The notes beneath the pieces are model-generated. The model had not been told where the DNA came from. It worked only from the letters and a program-made list of their open reading frames with translations, and did not search any database. This document shows, piece by piece, positions 57,540-61,482 of a DNA stretch of 61,482 nucleotides (its first letter is position 1; every line of letters starts with the position of its first letter). The stretch comes from Methylovorus menthalis. Its GTDB lineage: Bacteria > Pseudomonadota > Gammaproteobacteria > Burkholderiales > Methylophilaceae. The stretch spans positions 1-61,482 of the forward strand of contig NZ_JAJAQH010000004.1 in the NCBI RefSeq assembly GCF_020523625.1. The letters are read 5' to 3'. Both the position numbers and the translations under genes were made by a program.

Positions 57540-58726
57540 TGCCTCTAACCGAAATCCAGATCAAGAATGCCAAGCCTCAAGAAAAGCCCTATAAGCTCAC
57601 AGACGGCAATGGTCTCTACCTCCTCATCAATCCTAAGGGTAAATACTGGCGGTATGACTATCGCATTTACGGCAAGCGGAAAACCCTAGCCATAGGCATC
57701 TATCCAGTTACCACCCTCGCCAACGCCAGAGAAAAGCACCTTGCTGCAAGACGGCTGCTTGCTCAAGAGCCTCCAATTGATCCCTCTGAGTACAAGAAAC
57801 AACAGAGAACAGAGCAAAAGAAGGTCGTCGAGAATGCCTTTGAAAACATCGCCCGCGAATGGCTGGTCCATTACCGCCCATCAGTAAACTCAACTCACCA
57901 CGAAAGAACCATGCGCCGCCTTGAGGTGTATCTGTTCCCATGGATTGGCAAAGATGAAATATCCACGCTTACGCCTCCAGATATCCTAAAACCCATAAAG
58001 CTCATTCAAGAGCAAAACAAACTGGAAACTGCGCACCGCGTATTGCAGGTGACTAGCCAGATATTTCGCTACGCCGTCAGAACGGGCAGGGCAGATCGCG
58101 ACATCACTGCGGATTTGAGAGGTGCTATACCATCAGGGCGGACACGCCACATGGCATCCATGACGGAGCCTGAGGACGTCGCCCAACTCATGAAAGCCAT
58201 CCAAGGCTTCAAAGGCTCTCTGACGGTCCAGATCGCCCTAAAGCTGGCTCCATTGGTATTCGTTCGTCCAGGTGAGCTTAGACGAGCAAGATGGGCTGAC
58301 ATTGACCTGGATGCAAAGGAATGGCGCTACATGGTCACGAAAACGAAAACAGAACACCTCGTCCCGCTTTCAACGCAAGCCGTAGAACTGCTTAAAACGA
58401 TTCACCCTATATCAGGGCGTGGGGAATGGGTTTTTAGGGGCGGACACGACCCCAGAAAGCCAATGAGTGAAGCGGCAATCAATGCCGCCTTAAAGAGAAT
58501 GGGCTATAACACCCAAACAGAGATAACAGGCCACGGTTTCCGCGCTATGGCAAGAACGATCCTACATGAACGCCTCAACTTCGATCCGTATGTCATCGAG
58601 CATCAGTTGGCCCACAAAGTGCCTGATGCTCTAGGCGCTGCTTACAATCGCACTAAATTTATCGAGCAGCGAAAGGATATGATGCAAAAGTGGTCAGATT
58701 ATTTACAAAGTACTATTATTAGGTAG
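57539..58726 (+). CDS. int: tyrosine-type site-specific integrase (P4 family)
   Basis: Catalyses insertion and excision of the island. 395 residues: N-terminal DUF4102/arm-binding domain (MPLTEIQIKNAKPQEKPYK, LYLLINPKGKYWRYDYRI), a core-binding SAM-like domain (about 95-190) and the catalytic domain with Arg243 (FVRPGELRR), His332/Arg335 (GHGFRAM), His359 (LAHKVPDALG) and nucleophile Tyr369 (AAYNRTKF). All catalytic residues are present, so it should be active. Position 196 nt behind ssrA and same direction fits a tmRNA-targeting integrase. Confidence 0.95.
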   Translation: MPLTEIQIKNAKPQEKPYKLTDGNGLYLLINPKGKYWRYDYRIYGKRKTLAIGIYPVTTLANAREKHLAARRLLAQEPPIDPSEYKKQQRTEQKKVVENAFENIAREWLVHYRPSVNSTHHERTMRRLEVYLFPWIGKDEISTLTPPDILKPIKLIQEQNKLETAHRVLQVTSQIFRYAVRTGRADRDITADLRGAIPSGRTRHMASMTEPEDVAQLMKAIQGFKGSLTVQIALKLAPLVFVRPGELRRARWADIDLDAKEWRYMVTKTKTEHLVPLSTQAVELLKTIHPISGRGEWVFRGGHDPRKPMSEAAINAALKRMGYNTQTEITGHGFRAMARTILHERLNFDPYVIEHQLAHKVPDALGAAYNRTKFIEQRKDMMQKWSDYLQSTIIR

Positions 58727-58762
58727 TATTTTTACTTAATAATAAAAAATTAGGGGGATGTT

Positions 58763-60061
58763 ATGCGATATATCTGGATGCATAATTTTAGGGGTTTTGA
58801 CGAAACCCTTGTGCCACTTCATAAGGTCTCTTTCTTGGTAGGGGAAAATAGTACAGGAAAGAGCTCTTTTCTAAATTTATATAATCTAATATCAAAACCT
58901 GACTTTTGGATTCTTCCATCCTTTGATGGCGGGGTTGATAGTGTTTTTGGTGGATTTGATGACATAGTGTCCGCCTGGTCAAAAAATAAATCTTTTTTTG
59001 AAGTTGGTTTTGTAGAAATGTCTGAGAAAAATATTGTTTCTATAAAATTATTCAAATTCAAGAAGAGAGGGGGTAATACACAGATATGCATGTATCTTAA
59101 TTATGAGGAAACGGTATTTACATCGATTGTTTTTGATCCAGCTCGAGTTAAATATAAAATAGGAACTCTAAGTTTCCAGGAAACCGATAATCCTATTCAG
59201 GTTTTTAAAGAGTATATGAGGGAGTATAGGGAGACTAAAGTTGGATACAGTAAATTTCCTGAAGGTGTTAATTACACAACGTCTTTGCCTGTTTTACTTT
59301 CTATATTAAGAAATGCTCGGCACAAAAAGAATAGTCCAGATGTGAAGAGAGGCTTTTCTTATGAGGATTTCAGTGCTTCACTTCCAAGGCTAACACCTTT
59401 TACTTGGACCGCTCCTATAAGGACTAAACCTAAACGTTTTTACGATGGACTCCCTCAAACATTCACTCCAGAAGGCGATCATGCGCCATATGTGCTCAGG
59501 AGAATATTAAAATCTCCGTCATCATCGCCGGTGTTTGTTGAAAAGTTAACTAATTTTGGCAAAGCAAGTGGGCTTTTTGAAACTGTCATTTCGCATTCTT
59601 TTGGTATTTCTCATCAATCTCCTTTTGAGATTCTCGTTAAGTTCCCAGGGGCGCAGCTTAACATCAACAATGTTGGATATGGTGTATCACAAGCTTTGCC
59701 TTTGGTTATTGAATTTCTTCGATCTGAAAATAAAACTATATTTGCAGTGCAGCAGCCAGAAGTACATTTGCATCCTAAAGCACAAGCGGCATTAGGAGAC
59801 TTAATATTTGAGGTTGCCGCTGATTCAGAGTCATCGTTTCATATAGAAACACATTCAGACTATTTAATTGATCGTTACAGACTTTCTCTGAAATTATCTC
59901 AAAAGAAGGTAGATTCAACCGTCTTGTTTTTCATGAGAACAGATAGAGGTAATCAGGTTTTTGAAATTCCAATAGATGAAAATGGTCGATATTCTTTAGA
60001 TGCGCCAAAAGAATTTAAAGACTTCTTTATAGCTGAAGCAATGCAGTTATTGGAGTTGTGA
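58763..60061 (+). CDS. OLD/AAA-type ATPase of a putative two-gene defence module
   Basis: 432-residue SMC/ABC-like ATPase of the AAA_15/AAA_21 (OLD-like) group. Walker A GENSTGKSS is at 27-35, an ABC-like signature NVGYGVSQALPL at 303-314, Walker B IFAVQQPEVHLHP at 326-338 with Glu333, and the H-loop ETHSDYLI at 362-369. The middle 270 residues match nothing I know. There is no TOPRIM domain, so the nuclease function, if any, sits in the next gene. AGGGGGA precedes the ATG. The gene is much more AT-rich than the chromosome around it. Its partner starts one base after its stop. An anti-phage role is inferred. Confidence 0.85.
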   Translation: MRYIWMHNFRGFDETLVPLHKVSFLVGENSTGKSSFLNLYNLISKPDFWILPSFDGGVDSVFGGFDDIVSAWSKNKSFFEVGFVEMSEKNIVSIKLFKFKKRGGNTQICMYLNYEETVFTSIVFDPARVKYKIGTLSFQETDNPIQVFKEYMREYRETKVGYSKFPEGVNYTTSLPVLLSILRNARHKKNSPDVKRGFSYEDFSASLPRLTPFTWTAPIRTKPKRFYDGLPQTFTPEGDHAPYVLRRILKSPSSSPVFVEKLTNFGKASGLFETVISHSFGISHQSPFEILVKFPGAQLNINNVGYGVSQALPLVIEFLRSENKTIFAVQQPEVHLHPKAQAALGDLIFEVAADSESSFHIETHSDYLIDRYRLSLKLSQKKVDSTVLFFMRTDRGNQVFEIPIDENGRYSLDAPKEFKDFFIAEAMQLLEL

Positions 60062-60062
60062 A

Positions 60063-60536
60063 ATGGGGATAGTTATTGATACTAATGTTTTCCATAAGGT
60101 TTTTGATGACCGATCAGAGGGGCACGCCGATTTTGTTGACATAAAGAAATGGTTTGATGATCGGCAGGGTGTTATGATTTTGGGAGGGTCAAAGTATAAG
60201 AAAGAAATAACTCATACTCATAAGAATTTGATACTTATTAAATTTCTTAGAGATGCGGGAATGGTAATAACCTTTGATGATGGATTGGTTGATCAAAGGG
60301 AAAAAGAAGTTGTTGACCTTACGAAAGGTACAGATTGCGACGATCAACATATAATTGCTTTACTTGATATCTCAAAATGTACAATTCTTTGCTCTGAAGA
60401 TATACGATCTTATCCATTTATAAAAAATAAGAAACTCTATAAAACACCTAAGCATAATGTAAGGATTTATAGATATTCTAAGCATAAAAATATGCTGATT
60501 AGAGCCAGGAATTGCCAAGCTCGACTTGGTAAATAG
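60063..60536 (+). CDS. PIN-like nuclease, putative effector
   Basis: 157 residues that I read as a PIN domain: Asp6 in IVIDTNVF, Glu48 in KYKKEITHTH, Asp91/Asp93/Asp94 in KGTDCDDQHIIALL and Asp113 in CSEDIRSY give the acidic metal-binding set of the family in the right order. PIN proteins cut RNA or structured DNA. It begins one base after the ATPase stop, so the two are coupled. Unlike VapC toxins it has no small antitoxin partner; the ATPase may hold it in check or activate it. AT-rich like its partner. The C-terminus is basic (SKHKNMLIRARN). Confidence 0.75.
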   Translation: MGIVIDTNVFHKVFDDRSEGHADFVDIKKWFDDRQGVMILGGSKYKKEITHTHKNLILIKFLRDAGMVITFDDGLVDQREKEVVDLTKGTDCDDQHIIALLDISKCTILCSEDIRSYPFIKNKKLYKTPKHNVRIYRYSKHKNMLIRARNCQARLGK

Positions 60537-60561
60537 TCCTTATAGTAATACTTCAAATTTT

Positions 60562-60792
60562 TTATTCAGGGTTTATCTGAATAATGTCTGTTTTATCTGT
60601 GAGTAAATAGGCCGCGTACTGCGGCCATTTATTTGCTATAGAGATTAATACTCCAGCCTTCGGCTCGTGCCGCCCCTGTTCGATCCCTATCAGCGTACCT
60701 ATCGGAACACCAGTCTCCACACTGAATTCCTCTCTCTTCATTCCTATCGTTTCGCGAACGAGTTTGATCCTTTTACCAATGCTGTTTGACAT
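60562..60792 (-). CDS. XRE-family phage-type repressor
   Basis: 76 residues, an HTH_3 domain almost from end to end (IGKRIKLVRETIGMKREEF, then VPIGTLIGIEQGRHEPK). It is divergent from the next HTH gene, with a palindromic operator between them: the usual layout of a prophage immunity region. Its 3' end is convergent with the PIN gene, 25 nt away. Acts as a DNA-binding repressor by family. Confidence 0.85.
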   Translation of the reverse strand: MSNSIGKRIKLVRETIGMKREEFSVETGVPIGTLIGIEQGRHEPKAGVLISIANKWPQYAAYLLTDKTDIIQINPE

Positions 60793-60810
60793 TTTTCTCA
60801 GTCTTATGTA

Positions 60811-60861
60811 ACGTGTATTTAACTACGTGAATACACGTATGTAATGACACGTAATGTAATG
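60811..60861. promoter_or_regulatory. operator with palindrome and repeats
   Basis: ACGTGTATT (60811-60819) and AATACACGT (60830-60838) are exact inverted repeats. A direct repeat follows (ACACGTATGTAATG from 60833, ACACGTAATGTAATG from 60847). The cluster fills the 88-nt gap between the divergent repressor and AlpA-like genes, so it is the likely switch of the element. Confidence 0.65.
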
Positions 60862-60880
60862 TGAAGGAGCCTATCGCATT

Positions 60881-61087
60881 ATGGACACTCCCTTCGACGC
60901 AAGTCAATTGACCGTCGTGCCCCTTATGTCCCGTAGCAAATTCGCCCAACACGTAGGTGTGACAGAAGACACCGTGACGGGCTGGATTAACAAGGGCTAC
61001 CTCCCCGTTGTAGAGATCGGCAAATACCGCCTGGTCAATCTCGCGCTCGTCACCAAAAACGCGTTAGAGCAATCCTTTTATGAATAA
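60881..61087 (+). CDS. AlpA/Cox-like small HTH protein
   Basis: 68 residues with a MerR/AlpA-type helix-turn-helix (MSRSKFAQHVGVTEDTVTGW, INKGYLPVVEIGKYRLVN). Such proteins act as excisionase or as early-gene regulator in phages and islands (P2 Cox, P4 Vis, AlpA). GAAGGAG lies upstream of the ATG. It reads away from the repressor and leads the early transcript with the next gene. Whether it drives excision is not shown by the sequence. Confidence 0.72.
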   Translation: MDTPFDASQLTVVPLMSRSKFAQHVGVTEDTVTGWINKGYLPVVEIGKYRLVNLALVTKNALEQSFYE

Positions 61088-61174
61088 GACTCCCCTCGGC
61101 AACGCCCGCACCGTAGGGGCTTAACACCCAATAAGCGGGTACATAAGCACTCAATCAACTAAAGGAAACACACC

Positions 61175-61441
61175 ATGGAACTCAAGATTCAAGTACTGGC
61201 AATCAGCTCACGCACTGGCAAAAGCGAACGCGGGGAATACGTCCGCCACGATCTGCAATGCTTCGTCGATCAGGTCGTCGGGGTCATCCCAAGTTATGAC
61301 CCGGAATTCAAGCCTGAGGCTGGCTTTTATATGGCTTCTATCGGCTGGAGTAACTACCAAGGGCGGCTGCAACCCCGTATCGAAAAACTTACCCCAATCA
61401 GTCAGACCAGAGAGCATGCACGGGAACAGGTAAAGGCATAA
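61175..61441 (+). CDS. gene V-like ssDNA-binding protein of filamentous phage (putative)
   Basis: 88 residues. I align it by eye with the M13 gene V protein: S.TGK..RGEY....LQCFVD matches SRQGK.Y...EQLCYVD, and AGFYMASIGWSNYQGRLQPR, EKLTPI matches PGLYTVHLS....G......RLRLVP. The length (87 in M13) also fits. Such proteins coat single-stranded phage DNA after rolling-circle replication. AAAGGAAAC precedes the ATG. A terminator follows at once, as behind highly expressed phage genes. No database check was possible. Confidence 0.6.
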   Translation: MELKIQVLAISSRTGKSERGEYVRHDLQCFVDQVVGVIPSYDPEFKPEAGFYMASIGWSNYQGRLQPRIEKLTPISQTREHAREQVKA

Positions 61442-61444
61442 AAC

Positions 61445-61482
61445 AAAAGCCCTGAAAGGCGGCAGACCAATCAGGGCTTTCT
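61445..61482 (+). terminator. intrinsic terminator behind the ssDNA-binding gene
   Basis: AAAGCCCTGA (61446-61455) pairs exactly with TCAGGGCTTT (61471-61480), loop 15 nt, T-rich end cut by the window border. It starts within 5 nt of the stop codon. Confidence 0.8.

Larger units (their letters stand above)
57343..61482 (+). mobile_element. genomic island inserted at ssrA (left part)
   Basis: From the ssrA 3' end on, all genes are accessory: tyrosine integrase, ATPase-PIN cassette, XRE repressor, AlpA/Cox-like HTH protein and a gene V-like ssDNA-binding protein. Base composition drops sharply at 58740-60540. The order repressor / HTH / ssDNA-binding protein suggests an inovirus-type prophage. 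The right end is outside the window. Confidence 0.8.

Noticed and set aside
60063-60536. Reading the PIN protein as a VapC toxin of a VapBC pair
   Set aside because: No small antitoxin gene precedes it; its partner is a 432-aa ATPase, and the protein is longer than usual VapC (about 130 aa).
1-61482. CRISPR arrays, insertion sequences or retron elements
   Set aside because: No regularly spaced repeats, transposase genes or reverse transcriptase were seen.
57320-61482. Second copy of the ssrA 3' end (attR) inside the window
   Set aside because: No repeat of the tmRNA T-arm/acceptor sequence was found downstream of the integrase, so the element must end outside the window.

Overview
The window is a chromosomal segment of a betaproteobacterium, most likely a methylotroph of the Methylophilaceae (Methylobacillus/Methylovorus type). 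The taxonomic call is an inference. It rests on the tmRNA tag ANDETYALAA, the secG - tRNA-Leu - nuoA..N - DUF2818 order, an E3 subunit of pyruvate dehydrogenase carrying its own lipoyl domain, and a FimV-type protein. About 57 kb is compact core genome. The last 4 kb is an accessory island inserted behind the tmRNA gene and cut off by the window end.

Layout. 1-115 is the 5S rRNA that closes an rrn operon. 0.2-10.8 kb holds glgX, an orphan ParA, msrA, the cysK-corA pair, a FimV-like protein, a flavin reductase and glnS. 10.9-13.7 kb is a tight forward operon (birA, coaX, a SPOR-like protein, an Ala/Lys-rich protein). 13.8-14.9 kb carries two tandem paralogous lipoproteins. 15.0-20.8 kb is the pyruvate dehydrogenase operon aceE-aceF-lpd on the minus strand. 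21-29 kb holds an M17 aminopeptidase, a Crp/Fnr regulator, a secreted YHS/pentapeptide protein, and a minus-strand run of K+ channel, small membrane protein, CYTH protein, second orphan ParA and SixA-like phosphatase. 29-33 kb is an unknown gene with recJ, then tpiA, secG and tRNA-Leu(GAG).

33.1-48.1 kb is the complete 14-gene respiratory complex I operon (nuoA-N), with separate nuoC and nuoD and a DUF2818 membrane gene at its end. tRNA-Pro(CGG), terminators and a broken ankyrin-repeat gene follow. 48.7-55.4 kb has a Spy/CpxP-like periplasmic protein and a three-gene RND efflux pump (adaptor lipoprotein, HAE1 transporter, outer-membrane factor). 55.5-56.8 kb holds DUF1275 and DUF4186 genes.

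The island. ssrA (tmRNA) at 56977-57342 is intact and is followed directly by a P4-type tyrosine integrase, the usual sign of an element inserted into ssrA. Behind the integrase is a strikingly AT-rich two-gene cassette: an OLD/AAA-type ATPase with Walker A, signature and Walker B motifs, and a 157-residue PIN-fold nuclease candidate. The pair has the architecture of an anti-phage ATPase-effector system that I cannot assign to a named family. Next come a divergent XRE repressor, a palindromic operator, an AlpA/Cox-like HTH protein and an 88-residue protein that resembles the filamentous-phage gene V ssDNA-binding protein. This suggests the island is, or contains, an inovirus-like prophage carrying the ATPase-PIN pair as cargo. 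The far end of the element lies outside the window.
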